NCBI GenBank assembly: GCA_027923505.1
Contig: BROI01000004.1
Span: 1,116,001 to 1,180,000, forward strand
Direction: 5' to 3'
Length of the DNA: 64,000 nt
Source of the DNA: Mayamaea pseudoterrestris
Lineage: Eukaryota; Bacillariophyta; Bacillariophyceae; Sellaphorales; Sellaphoraceae
The position numbers and the translations under genes were made by a program. This document shows, piece after piece, positions 8,928-20,529 of the stretch. The notes beneath the pieces were generated by a model. The model was not told where the DNA came from, searched no databases, and was given only the letters and a program-made list of their open reading frames with translations. How positions within the stretch are numbered: position 1 is the stretch's first letter; every line of letters starts with the position of its first letter.

Positions 8928-11900
8928 TCAGAGCTCGGCAAAGTCGCTTTCAAACGTCGACGATGCAGCCAATCCCACCTCTTGGTTGCTAGCCGACGTG
9001 TTGATAGCGCCGTCAGAGCGATCAATGGGCATTTGATCCATAAACGACGAAATAATATAGAGCGTATTGGGCACCTTGAGCTCGCCGACAAAGCCAGTCG
9101 TCAACTGACGGCGAATAGATCGGACAAAAGCTTTGGATGTCTTGGACCAAATGGATAGCGCCATTGCACAAGACTCTGTTGGGTATGACTTCATACCATG
9201 CTTTCTTCGGTACCGACGAAGAGCAGATGCCAAGGGACCGGCGCTGCGATGTTGCGCCTTGACAAGTTGGTCGCCTCGAAAGATGCCAAAGGCTGCCAAA
9301 AAGTCGCACTGCCACGGGCGCAGAATCTGAAATAAAATAAAAAACGACATATGGTAAGGACAGTCACATGCTGCGTATCACCAAGTCATCATGATTTACG
9401 TACGTTTTCAAGCGCCGTTGGCTCTTCTGCATTCACAAGTTTGTTAGAGTTCTTGCCACAGGTGCACGCCATTCCCATGAGCGGAAGCATCAAGTTGACC
9501 ATTTCGTCGTTGCTCGAAAAGACCGACGACGAGCAGTTGCAGGGAGCGTCTTGCTCAGTAGGTGGAGAAAAGGACTGCTTGTACGTCTTGTGTATAACAA
9601 CGTCGCGATTCCATGGGCGACTTCCGTCGTGCTCTTTTTTCGGCGTCAATTGCGACTCGTCCTCGTCCATCTTCAGCAGAGCCTTCCACGGAGAGTCGCT
9701 CGAGATAAGTCGCGACGAAACGCTTGCCGTAGTGACACTAGATCGCACACTACGAGTGGCAAGCGAATCATTCTCGAAAAGACTTTCATTAAGATTTGCC
9801 TTGGGTTTTTCGTTCACATGTCGACGAACTGTGGGAAACAGTCCGATCTGAACGTGCGGAACGTCTTCTATAATCGGCGGCATGACATGGCTACTATGAT
9901 GACGTTGGAGCGAAGAGCGACTGTCATGAGACATTGCGGAAGTGCTCGACTGGCTGACTTTTGTTCCGACGGACAGCACAGAGGCGACAGACGAATACTC
10001 GTTTGGCGAGTTTTTGCGAGAGATCGTAGCAATCTTTCGATGATTGCTATGCCGAGCGTCATTTTCTAATTTCTCCTTTTGCGAAACCGCATGGCCCAAC
10101 GCACTTCCATCTTCAATGAGTTGCTCGACATTGGTTTTGAAGTTTCGGGTGTTTCGTGGAGGCGATTTAGACGCAGATTGTCGGGTTTGATAGTTACGTT
10201 CCTCCTGTTTTGACAGCTGATCTACAAGTCTGGACGCTTGTGATACTGGCTTGTACAATGATCCGCCTGACACCATAGAGTCTATAGACTGACGACTTGC
10301 AGCCATCGATCCCGTAGACAACTGACGTGGAGGCTTTGTCGTTTCGATGACCGACGAGGAAGCAATGTCAACTGGCAAGGGATCCTTTTTGGCTGTCATT
10401 CCATCATGCTCATCTACAGGAGACTTTGCAACGTTATCACTTGTTTCAACAGGAACACTTCGGACGCTTTCATGAACATGGCTAGCAACAATGATTTGGT
10501 TGCGGACGCCCATGTGCGGCTTGGGTTCCTGCAGTGCAGGTTCGTCCAACTGCTGCTGCTTTGAGCTCAGATAGGTTGGAAGCGTACTATTGTCCGTCTT
10601 TTCACGCCAGCGATTCAAAATAATGTCAAATCCCGGCTTTTTCGCCGATGCCGGCACCGCTGGCAAGCTCAAACGATTCTTTTTAGCGGAGCGGATGGGC
10701 AATTCATTGACGCCCGATAGATCCATGTCAAAAGATGCAACTTTCTTTGGCGTAGCTGCAATCAGACTAGTAGGCTGCACAATGTCCCTTGGCGGTCCGT
10801 GCGGCTCCCCAGCCATGAGTCCCTTACGCTTCCAAACGTCATACGCCCAGTCAAACGGATCCTCTTGGACTGTAGGCTGATGAGACTTGAGACTGCTGCT
10901 TAACAATTCCGATTCCTCGACAATAGCTTTAGCTTCTCCCTTGTCAGCCATCATGTTCAGCTTCTGCTCGTCCGCGTCAAGCAAGGCTGAAAAATAGTCA
11001 TCACCGCTGTCTTCCGTGGCGACGGAATCATTCAGCATTAGTTGCTTAGCGGGCTCTTCATTGACAGTCTCTTTCACTTCCAAGTTTGCCTTTAAAAGTT
11101 GCGGCAAATGCACCGACGACGCTTGCTCCTGCTCATTGTTCCAACTCTCCAAACGTCGAACCTCCAATGTGGCGTTGTTGCCTGTCGCGTTTGTCGCATC
11201 CGTCGAAACCGTCAGCTCGGTGTGAGCCTGCCGAATTTCACCAAACTGGTCACTCTCCTTGGCCGGATGCTTCTTTCCAACACTTGCGTCAACGCTGAAT
11301 CGCTCAAACGCTTGCTTGGCCGCCATAAACGAGGGCGACGTTGATGATCGAACGGATGACGTAGACGTCGTGGAGCAGCTGCTGGGACTTGGCACGGTTT
11401 GCTCGTTGTTTTCAGACGACCCATCACTCGAGAGCGACTCGAACGTCCCACTCGTCTGAATGACGAGATGTTCATTATCATCAAGACTAGTAGGAGGAGA
11501 TGCTTCCGTTTCTTCTGTTTGCGAGTGGCTCCGCGTCGAGTTGGGTGGCTGCTGATCGACTTGAATCTCCATTGGCAAGTCGTTGCTGTCATTCGTCTGC
11601 ACTTGCATCTTTTGCGTCACGGGAAGAGTAAAGGCGCTCGTATTTTGGTTCAAAACCATGTCATCCGCCAAAGAATCAAGTATGTGATCTCCGGCAAGCG
11701 TCGTTTGGTTCGACGTGACGCTCAAGGTTGGTGATGGCTGTGCATCGGTCAATCGCTGCAGCAATGAGCGCGACGAACTTGCTGCTGCAGCCGCCTTCTT
11801 GGTGCTGCCGTCGTCATTGTCATCGCTAACATTGTGATTCCAGAAGCATCCAAAGGGAACGTCTCGCGGCGGAGCAACTAGCGTATGAATGTCTCTGCTG

Positions 11901-12043
11901 CTATTGTTGATTGCTGTTGACGTCGAACTGATTGCATTCTTGGCGTCATTTTGCTCAGCATCTGCATCATTTTTACGAAAGAACAGTGGCATTTGAAAGG
12001 TCGACGACTTGACAAACACGCTCGATTCCTTGCGTTCCGTCAT
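8928..12043 (-). CDS. Unknown 1012-aa, largely disordered protein
   Basis: Two exons: 12043-9404 (880 codons) and 9326-8928 (132 codons). They are separated by a 77-bp phase-0 intron (9327-9403) with donor GTACGT and acceptor TTATTTCAG. The first 750 residues are Ser/Thr/Asp/Gln-rich and probably disordered. Short conserved-looking islands occur, for instance DPFDWAYDVWKRKGLMAGEP, and PGFDIILNRWREKTD. Near the end a Cys motif (APCNCSSS, MACTCGK) precedes a well-ordered C-terminal segment starting ILRPWQCDFLAAFGIFRGDQ and rich in basic helices (ALRRYRRKHGMKSYP). No enzyme motif was recognised. The ordered C-terminus, encoded mostly by the last exon, is the likely functional core; the long N-terminus may be a regulated scaffold. 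Function unknown. Confidence 0.8.
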
Positions 12044-12880
12044 GTTGAATGAGTGTTTGCGCTACGAATCGTTCACTCCAAAGTTGCATCACACTTACAC
12101 AAAACTGGAACACCATGGCGGATGCAGCAGCAGCGTGACCACGATGGCGGTTGGCGAGGCTTGCTTGAAAGATACCATTTGGCGTGACAGTCCCATGACC
12201 TAGCGGTACACAAGCACGTCAGGTTAGCTACTTGTTAATTACCTACTCCAGTACCCACGTATGCAAAAACTCCGTGCACAGGGCAAACTGGCAAGTCATG
12301 TAATAAGTATCATTAGCTGCTGTCAGTCGCATCATGGTCATGCTCTTGGCCAGCTACAATTTTTGCCAGAGAGATAAAGTGACATTATTCTGCTACCGGT
12401 TTAACTTGTCGATGGAAAACATGAGTGAATGATGCCCAGGGTTCATTTTACATTAGTAGCGCATAATCTGACGAAACGGTGCAATTCTAACACACTGGTG
12501 CGAATTGTCGGTGCCCGATGTTGAACTATAGAAACACATGGAAAGATTCTTGCAGCGATATTCAGATATATCGTATACCGTGACTGTAGCCGAACAAGAG
12601 ATTATAATCGGCGTACTTCTTTCAATCAAAAAGCCTCAGCTGTCCGCGTATTGCTGTATAATTTCAAAGTAATGAACTACCTTTCAAGCTGCAAAAGAAG
12701 CGGAGAGGGAGTGGGATGAGACGCCGAGACTTCGTTCCAAAGCTTTGAATGCACCAAAGGCGAATGCATGTAGTTGATCAGCGCGTGAGCTCGGATTGCA
12801 GTTAAAAAGTAATATTGTGACCCTCATGGAATGTTCAGGTCAAGTTATGAGGCAGTATACACCCGTTTCTTCATAGCTCG
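12044..12880. other. Intergenic region without recognisable genes
   Basis: It contains the upstream region of the 1012-aa gene. Only short spurious frames are present, and no tRNA, repeat array or other element could be supported. Confidence 0.5.
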
Positions 12881-12899
12881 TCGAATGAATTTTACACTG

Positions 12900-13520
12900 T
12901 CCCTATTCAAAAACGCACCATGGGCAATAACCTTTCGAACTCCGAGATTCAAGAAATAAAGCATTCTGCTCAGTTACGTATGAAGAGTTGCCAAGCCACC
13001 CAATGTATGCTGCAAATGCTTACGCAAATGCCACAGGGAAGGACGAATGACATCACAGGCTTGCTCGTCACCATGAGGATCGTAAACAAGATACCGAGGA
13101 AAACAATTCGCGCTTTGAATGATGCCGAGTTGTCTCTCTCGTAGGTGTAGACGGTAGTGGTCATATGAGCAAGCTGGCAGTCATTTCAGCGGTCGCACAG
13201 CTTGTTTATTTATGCAGACTTTTGCGCAACAACGCTCATGGCCATGGTCAAAATTTGAAAATTTGTGTGGTGGAAGAAAACCGATCTGTCGCACTCATCG
13301 CAGCGGTACTCATGAATTTAGCTACAGTTCGACTACGTGCAGGTCGTGTTGAAAGCCACGTTTTGTCTACATACAGAACTTGTATCCGTAACCTGTCAAC
13401 AAGAACATCCCGATGCTCATCCAGGTCATGGAATAGCAGCTGTGGGCAGTCATGATCGGCCTGTCTGGCTGCAAAATCTGGCAGTAAAGAAGAAAATGCC
13501 CATTCACGCACATGGTAGAT
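12900..13520 (-). mobile_element. Decayed Tc1/mariner-like (IS630-type) transposase remnant
   Basis: On the minus strand, fragments resemble the DDE transposase found in stramenopile Tc1/mariner elements. LRIQVLYVDKTWLSTRP resembles the first catalytic block (hVDEKWF). VAKFMSTAAMSATDRF resembles the following strand (kVMFlaAvaRPRf). TVYTYERDNS resembles the second block (vyiQqDNA). They occur in the right order but in different frames with stops between. No terminal inverted repeats were found. This is an old dead DNA transposon if the reading is right; the similarity is weak and judged from memory of the family. Confidence 0.4.
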
Positions 13521-13665
13521 AGAGGATAGAGAAGCATTTTAAAATTCTTAAGATTTAAGCATCATGCTATCGCAGCTCACAGCAATATAACTATGCCATG
13601 CGTCCATGCAGTTCCATTCACTCAGTGACAGTCATTTATGTGATCTAAAACCAGTCGCATCATTG

Positions 13666-15852
13666 TCAATCATTCCCAGCGGATGCATAACTTTCTGAGA
13701 ATCGCGTACTAGATCCAGTTTGCTCAATCGAGCTAGCCGTCACCGACAAACCTTCGCGATGTTCAATGCCTTCATCAAATACCAGAGAATCTTCCAATCG
13801 CAGAGATTGATTCGAAACACTTTCCAATCCCTCCGCAAGGTCTTGACTCGCTTCAATCGTCGTCACAAAGGCAAACGCAACATCTTTTTCCATTACCTCA
13901 ACGCCTTGTGTGGCAAAAAAGGTGTCGACACGATCAAGGTCTCGCTCCAACAGCCAATTGGCTTCAGGATGGTTGCGATCGACGGCTTGTCCAAAGTCAA
14001 TCAATACAGCCTGCAAGTCTTGAAGAGGATCTTCAATGCTTTCATCCATGTTTTCTACTAAATATGCTGGGACAACCATGATGTTGTACTCGCTCAAGTC
14101 TGCATGAATCAGCTTTGCATTCACGTATAACTTTCGCACAGCATCCATGACTTGAATGTACAAAATGCCCCATCGCTTGCTTCCACGTCTAAGATCCAGC
14201 TCTCGAAGCTGCGGAGCTGGCCAACCATCGGTCCCAAAGAAACGCATAAACAAAACGTTTTCATTCTGCGCCAATGGCGTCGCGACTGGAACTCCAGCCC
14301 GATTTGCACGCACAAGGTTTCGATGCTCCTTCTCCGCCCACATGTGAAGCTGCTCGCGCGACCCCAGCTTTCGAAAATTCTCCTTCGCGGAACGCGAGTC
14401 TCCATGAACATAGTCAGCTCTGCCCTTGAACTCGGTGATGCGTTTGAATATTTTGACAGCAACATCAAATTCTTGTCCTTCGCCCTTGCTTGCATGACAA
14501 ACAACCGCTTCCTTTCCCTCCTTGACAATGCCGTGGCACCGATCAATCATGCCACTGTTGATTGCCTTGCTTATCAACGCGCGCACCTGTGGATCAACCA
14601 CTCCGTTTCGAGTGGCATCGGATCCGGCGCGTCCAGTTCCATGCGAAGCAACACCCTTTTTGGTTCTCTTGACGGACGCTCGAAACGAGTTAAAGGCCTT
14701 GTTGCCAATTTTATTGTCGTCGTCCAAGCCAAGTCTATGTGCGTTCGCCATGGCATCGAGTGCTGCATCATGCTTGGTCAATAGTTCATTGTCAGGTCCA
14801 ACCACCAAGTCACCTCGTCGATTCCATTCCTGCTCCGAAACAGTATTCATACGAAATCCAGCAGCGTTTCGAAAATCTTCCTCCACTTCCATTGGATGCC
14901 TTGGCGTTGGCCCACTGGAGCAAAAGGCGCCGACGCGTCCTTCGGCGTTCAGTTGGTCGCGCGTCAAGACGCGCACGTTGCCTTGCGATTTCTGCTGCGG
15001 CCGCGCCTCCATCGACAACTCTCGCTCCAACTGCAACGCCAGCAGCAGCGACTGCTGCTCCAATTGTTGCTGCTTCTCTTCGTCTTGCTTCGCTTCCTGC
15101 AGTGCGGCTTGAATGGCAGCAACATCCTCGGGCGACAAGCCACTGGGCAAGTCGCTTGCCGCTGCCTCTGCTCTCAGCTGGGACGATTCTGAATCGTTCA
15201 ACGCCTTTTCAATCTCCTCCAACTCAGCCGCTGATAGATTGGTTGCTGCTGCTTCTCTCGGGTCATATACAGAGTCAACAGCAGCTTGCATTTCCGACAG
15301 GGAGTTATTGTTCGGAACAAAAACTTGGTCGGCTCCATTGCAAGAAAAGCCATCACTGTAGAAAGCGCTCGTCGGCTGACCCACCGCCAAATGCGGATGA
15401 CCGAAGTCTCCATGCACCGTTTCGCAAGCAGCGGTTGCTACCGCAACGTCCGCCATGGAACGCTCCATGGCGATGCGCACCAGCATTTCCTCCTCCTCAT
15501 CGACGGATAACGGAACAGTAACAGCATTAGTAGCTTCATTGCTCAAACGTGCCTCTCGTTCCTGCTCCATCATGATTTCCGTCAACGAGCGCGGTGGTGG
15601 TGCAACTGCAGGCAACGAAGATTCGTTCGACGACACCTGCTTACTCCACACTGCCATGCCGTTCGGTTCCGGTTTCGTCGTTTCCGGCGGAAGCGCCTGA
15701 TCCGTCGCCGCCTCCATGCTGCTCATGGATTCGCCCAAGGCTGCCAAAATTTCCTCCGGCGAGGGACGCGTCGTGAGACTGTTGCTGCTAGAGTGGTGCG
15801 AAGGCTCCATTGAATCACTGTTACTGGCGTCGAAATCCTTGGGACTGCTCAT
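13666..15852 (-). CDS. RIOK1: RIO1 atypical protein kinase with long N-terminal extension
   Basis: RIO1 is an ATPase/kinase needed for final maturation of the 40S ribosomal subunit in the cytoplasm. Starting at ATG 15852 gives 728 aa (an open frame reaches 15903 without ATG). The RIO domain covers about residues 425-660: the ATP-loop GIVKEGKEAVVCHA, the lysine in VAVKIFKRI (about 467), the catalytic loop LIHADLSEYNI (Asp about 585) and the metal-binding LIDFGQAVD (Asp about 619). The C-terminus is short. Family members are usually 500-570 aa; here about 420 residues precede the kinase. They contain several acidic helices fitting A-x3-S ubiquitin-interacting-motif spacing (EEEMLVRIAMERSMAD, EIEKALNDSES, EEILAALGESM) and a Gln/Glu-rich coiled segment. 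Identification of the kinase is certain; the UIM reading is an inference. Confidence 0.95.
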   Translation of the reverse strand: MSSPKDFDASNSDSMEPSHHSSSNSLTTRPSPEEILAALGESMSSMEAATDQALPPETTKPEPNGMAVWSKQVSSNESSLPAVAPPPRSLTEIMMEQEREARLSNEATNAVTVPLSVDEEEEMLVRIAMERSMADVAVATAACETVHGDFGHPHLAVGQPTSAFYSDGFSCNGADQVFVPNNNSLSEMQAAVDSVYDPREAAATNLSAAELEEIEKALNDSESSQLRAEAAASDLPSGLSPEDVAAIQAALQEAKQDEEKQQQLEQQSLLLALQLERELSMEARPQQKSQGNVRVLTRDQLNAEGRVGAFCSSGPTPRHPMEVEEDFRNAAGFRMNTVSEQEWNRRGDLVVGPDNELLTKHDAALDAMANAHRLGLDDDNKIGNKAFNSFRASVKRTKKGVASHGTGRAGSDATRNGVVDPQVRALISKAINSGMIDRCHGIVKEGKEAVVCHASKGEGQEFDVAVKIFKRITEFKGRADYVHGDSRSAKENFRKLGSREQLHMWAEKEHRNLVRANRAGVPVATPLAQNENVLFMRFFGTDGWPAPQLRELDLRRGSKRWGILYIQVMDAVRKLYVNAKLIHADLSEYNIMVVPAYLVENMDESIEDPLQDLQAVLIDFGQAVDRNHPEANWLLERDLDRVDTFFATQGVEVMEKDVAFAFVTTIEASQDLAEGLESVSNQSLRLEDSLVFDEGIEHREGLSVTASSIEQTGSSTRFSESYASAGND

Positions 15853-16492
15853 GTTTGCTTTATAAAGAGCTGACTGCTGGCTTGCCAAGTGGAAAAAGTG
15901 CAAGACTGCACGACTCTCGTCGTGGAGAAGTTCCTGGAGACGTTGGTCGTGTGGATTCCTCCGCGCAAGCGCGCCGGAAACAGCGGTTATTTACTGTTGA
16001 CTTAACTGTACTTGAGACATTCGTGAACTTTGAGTATACGCTAGAATGTAGTACTCCCAAATACGTTTGACGCTATGGGAAAGCATTGTTGCAAGAGTTT
16101 TGGCGCAGGTCATGTCGCTACTAAGAGGTCTAGATCCAATCCTATAACTACTGGTGACAATGTTGACTTCTGTAACATTTTCAAGGCAACGTTGACTGCA
16201 TAGACCCATTCTACCTTACTGTGATTGTCGTTCCCACCCTTCCAAGCCTTTGTGCAGACTGACAGCTCAATGACAACTGCTCAGCACATAAGTTCCTAGA
16301 GCAGGAGTAGTACTTACAGTTGACAATAAAGATTGTGAGTGGTAGCTGATGTTGTCAGCCAAGTCAGTATCCAAATCCCTAATGCATCAAAAAGTGGAGG
16401 CACCCATGGTAAGCTCATAACCTCTGGCAGAACCCTTCCCGACGAACGCAACCTTCGTCGCCACACACCTCACGAGTTGACAAGGATCAACG
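15853..16492. other. 640-bp divergent upstream region
   Basis: It lies between the start codons of the RIO1 kinase and the ELM2-SANT-PHD gene. On the minus strand a TATAAAG lies only 5 bp before the RIO1 ATG. No gene, tRNA or repeat is visible; promoters for both genes are expected here. Confidence 0.45.
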
Positions 16493-18098
16493 ATGGACCA
16501 CATTGTAGAACAGCACCCCCTTCACCCAAAAATGCCAGCACAACCTCTAGAGCTGAACATCATTGAGCCACCAGCTTTCACCACCCTTGGCAAGAAAAAT
16601 CAAGGTCTGAAGAATCATTTCCCATTACCCAAAACCAATTTACCCCAACAAACACCAACCACCCTGGTCATTACAACTACAAAACCCTCTCCTCTACCTG
16701 TAAACAATAATGTCAATCCAGTTGCCTTGCCTTTGTTGGCCAAAAACGTACCAAACAAAAAGCGACCAGCATGGAACACATTTGCGCGAAGCTACCGCAT
16801 AGCGCCACCCACTGATGAATACATGCACAATGGTGAGATTTATAGCATCTATTAAACGTTTCACACCATTTCTAGCAACTAATCACTTGCCACCTTTTCC
16901 TGCTTCAGTTAATCCTTCTTATGCACAGCAACAAAAGCAGCCCCCTGCAGTATTCCAAGCGCAAGTCACAGCCAAAGTCACAAAGTCTACACAACCCAGA
17001 AAACAATTGTTACAAAAGCAACATAAACAACATGGCAAAATTAAGACTACAAAGCAATGTAAGCCTGCGATACTGGAATCCAGCAGCACTTCACGCAAGC
17101 AGCCATCGACATCCTTATGCCAACAAGTAAGGCTTGACCCTAACCATTCACTGCGGATAAATTCTACGTCAATTAATCAACAGCCACTCAACAATGCAAT
17201 ACTTGATTTGGAGTTCAACACAAAATTCTACCTGATCAACGAAACAAGCAGAAGGTTGGCACGCAGGCGCACCTCTGGTTACATTGTGATTCATGCTGAA
17301 CAGCTGGTGCCGGTGCCATGTAGCCATTTGCAAACTTCAAATTGGCAAATGGCATCCACCTACAGATCCCATGCCAAGCGTTCTAGAAGCACAATGGAAA
17401 AGTGCATCAGCACAAGAGGAGAGCTTAGCACAACATCAACCACAAGAATTGGCCATACATTCCAGTGTGCCATCCCACCGCGTCAGGTTTGGGGCCATGT
17501 AGATGTTATCCCAACAGCTGGAGGCACTTGCGTTTGGGATCCAGCCAAGGCAGAGCAAGCAAAGAGCAATGGTCAGCCAATTGATGAGTTCATGGGCATG
17601 GACGGGTCACTAGAGTTGCAGATGTTAAAGATGGAGGCACTTCATGCCACTGGCTATAGTGTTCAGGAAGCCAAAAGATATTTGCTGTTGCATGCGCATG
17701 TAATTGATGCTGCAAGGATTTCTTTGACCAATGAAGAAGGTGCCTTGTTCCAACAACTAGTCTTCCGGGATCTAGCAAGGGGAATTGTGAAAGACTTTCA
17801 CAGGATTGCTCAAATCATGGACTGCTCCTTGAACTCTTTGCTCATCCACTACTACTCCTGGAAGGTGGCTAATCCACATGCTTACCATGTTTTAAAAACT
17901 AAAAGTGGGGGACCAGATGAGTGTGCAATATGCGGAGATGGTGGTGAACTGCTGCTCTGTGATAATTGTAACAAAGCCTTTCATTGGAAGACTTGCCTGC
18001 CCATGCCAATAGATACATTACCAACAGATGATGATACATGGTACTGTTGTTTGTGTATTCAGGGATCACCTGCAAAGCTGCGGAGGCTACAAAACTAG
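16493..18098 (+). CDS. ELM2-SANT-PHD chromatin protein, two exons
   Basis: Exon 1 is 16493-16832 and exon 2 is 16909-18098, with a 76-bp intron (GTGAGA donor, TTTTCCTGCTTCAG acceptor, phase 1). The product is 509 aa. The N-terminal half is Pro/Gln/Asn/Thr-rich. About residues 300-345 show an ELM2-like end (CVWDPAKAEQ, then PIDEFMG). A SANT/Myb-like helix set follows: FRDLARGIVKDFHRIAQIMD ending LLIHYYSWK, the typical ELM2-SANT signature. The C-terminus is a complete PHD finger (C4HC3): CAIC, CDNC, AFHWKTC, WYCCLC. By family knowledge ELM2-SANT modules recruit histone deacetylases and PHD fingers read histone H3 tails, so a nuclear repressor or reader role is likely. Codon use is more AT-rich than in neighbours. 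Its stop lies only 64 bp from a copia LTR in the opposite orientation. Confidence 0.85.
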
Positions 18099-18162
18099 TG
18101 CAAGTTGGGCAAATTTTGAGGTTAGAAGCTGAGAGCTCTTAGAAATCCTTTTTCTTTGCCAT

Positions 18163-20260
18163 TTGTAACTTGGAAAACAAATCCTGCACATTTTGTTTGT
18201 CGCTGTCTGAGCAGTTTGCACATAATAAAAAGGTTCTCAGTCTTCAAGTTATAACTCTGTTGTCATCATAAAGTTCAGCAATTTGAAGTTGTTATTATTG
18301 TTGCCACACCGTCATGCAATCATGTGGTTGTGGTGAGCTGTGAGTGTCGCTGTGCCACCCAATTGGACATTTGGTGTGACTTGCCCATTTCTTGCCGTAT
18401 GCATCCTGCAATTCCCCTCAAGTCATACCTAATAATTTGATTCCTTGAAGAGAAGGTTCTTTAAGTGCTTGCTTGCCATAGCCCGCGGAAGAAGCTTGGT
18501 AAGTACATCCGCTAGATTTGTCGTCCCCATGATGTGGTTGAAATTAATAATTACCGCTGCAATCGCTTCACGTACACGGCGAAATGCCAATGCATTGTGT
18601 TGCTTTGTCAGACTAGAGTGCCGTAGGTTACTGTATTGTGTTACCGACTTGTTGTCTCCAAACATCCATGCTGGTCCGTCGAGCGGAACTCCCAACATGC
18701 ATAGTGTGAAGCAAAAATCCATGATCTGCTCAGTGCTTACTTTCGCTGATACAAACTCTGAGCCATATGTTGCCGTTTCAACCATCGCTTGACGTTTTGA
18801 AAACCAATCAATGACTGTTCCATCCAGCGTAATTGTGGTACAGGATTGCATCTTCCAACATTGACATTCCCACCGCCTTGCCTCAGGGTGGGGCATGTTC
18901 CACGGAAGCTCTTCACAGATCTTGCCGTACACACTGTAATCCCAATCCATGTCATCTCCTTTTGTGTATCGTTTGTCCGTTGGAATCAAAACGTTGAATC
19001 AAATTGCTCCATCTGGATAACGTCGTAAGTTTCCGCAAATATGCTTCAACCTTTCCAAGTGTCCTGATCGTGGCGCAGCGCGGAATCTCCCCATAGTCAT
19101 GACAGCACAGTGAATGTCAAAGCGACATTAACTTACTGCCCATTGCAACGCACCAATTATTGATTGATACTTCGCAATTCCGTCGCCGTCAAGTTCTTTC
19201 GTTTTGTCAAATTCCGGATGATCGCCGTTGCGTAATGGACTTGTCTGCAGTTGCAGTTCCTCACTGAACATTTCTTTGTAGTTCGCTAGTAGCCTTGTGA
19301 TGTACTTCTTGTTCGGCAGCAGAGTACGCCGTCGTCGTCTCGCCAAACGTTTGCGCCCAAACGGTATGCCAATGGACCGATGCCCTTCAACTTGTAGTTG
19401 TATCTCTCAATTAAATGATCCGTTAGTTCCTTTGGATTCTTCATCGCTAGCTAAATCATCAACATACACAAAAACGTATTCGTAGTGCGTGCCTTTATCT
19501 GCAATACACGGCGAGAAGCCAATGTCGCGGAGCGTGTCTGCAAAGTGCTCGTGCCAGCGTGCGCCTGAAGACCGTTTAATGCCTTCACGATTGTGAGCAT
19601 GTGACCCTCGAGCTCCCTGAACTCCGGACCTGTCGCAATATAAACCTTCTCTTCTGTTTTTGCTTCCAAATATGTGTTTCCAATGTCAGCTGCCCACAGT
19701 TCCAGACTGTTGAGTTCCACCAACATTGCTACCATTTGTAAACTTCCTAAGAACACAACGCCCGAGTAAACTGAATCCTTCAGCGGCTCTGTCAAATTAT
19801 GACCTCCTGCGACAAGTCGTGCCTTCCGTCGCTAATTGTGCTTGACATCGAATATCATGTGCATGTTTATTTGTTTCCACGGTGCCGACATCACTTTACT
19901 GACTCCTTGATCTGCGAACGTATCATAATCATTTATTTGATTTAGTTCCATTCGAATCGCATCCGTCCACAACGTGTTTCCGTTGATCTCGTCGAGAGCT
20001 TTCACATCCTTATAATTGCCCAGCAATCTTACGCCGAATTTGTAGTATACACCGTTTGCTATCAATTTTAATTTCACTGATGTCACCATCTGTCAAAGTC
20101 TTTTGCTCTCGAGTGTATGTTCCAGCTGCTTCCATCCTGGCTGCCGAGTAAGCCATGCTCGAGTCCATACTCAGCATTCGTTATTGGATCGTCCTTTTTC
20201 ATGATTGCGAGAGACTCCCACATCATTGTTCTGTCAGTCCATGCAACATGGACATAGACA
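18163..20260 (-). mobile_element. Decayed Ty1/copia (CoDi-like) fragment with 3' LTR
   Basis: Fossil retroelement, minus strand, 5' half missing. Its parts, from right to left, are a chromo-like segment, reverse transcriptase and RNase H, then a polypurine stretch and one LTR (about 18163-18411). It is the same family as the element at 53419-59833 but clearly more diverged in both LTR and coding parts, so older. It is heavily broken, with on the order of six or more breaks. Similarity to the other copy ends near 20260, where unrelated sequence begins. Confidence 0.85.
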
Positions 20261-20529
20261 CTGACCCCCACAGGTTCTCTCTGCCACAAGCTTATCCTGC
20301 AAGGGGATGCCACGCGTGTTGGCTCGTGCTGGACTGACTGCAAGTCTGCCTGCGACTGCTGTTCAACCAACGCCGACCGCTCCTCCACCAAGTGCAGACG
20401 CACACCTGTCGCAACATGATCATGATCTATTTGTTGCTGGAGACGTTCCTCGACGCGTCGAATTTCCTTCTGCGCCTCGTTGAAATCTTGAGCGATTCGA
20501 CTCGTCGCTTGGCTTGGGCTGCCTCGAGG

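Noticed and set aside
12920-13144. 74-aa plus-strand frame
   Set aside because: No homology recognised; it overlaps the better supported minus-strand transposase remnant.
14152-15521. Long plus-strand frames opposite the RIO1 gene
   Set aside because: They are antisense shadows of the strongly conserved kinase and its biased N-terminus; no domain is visible.
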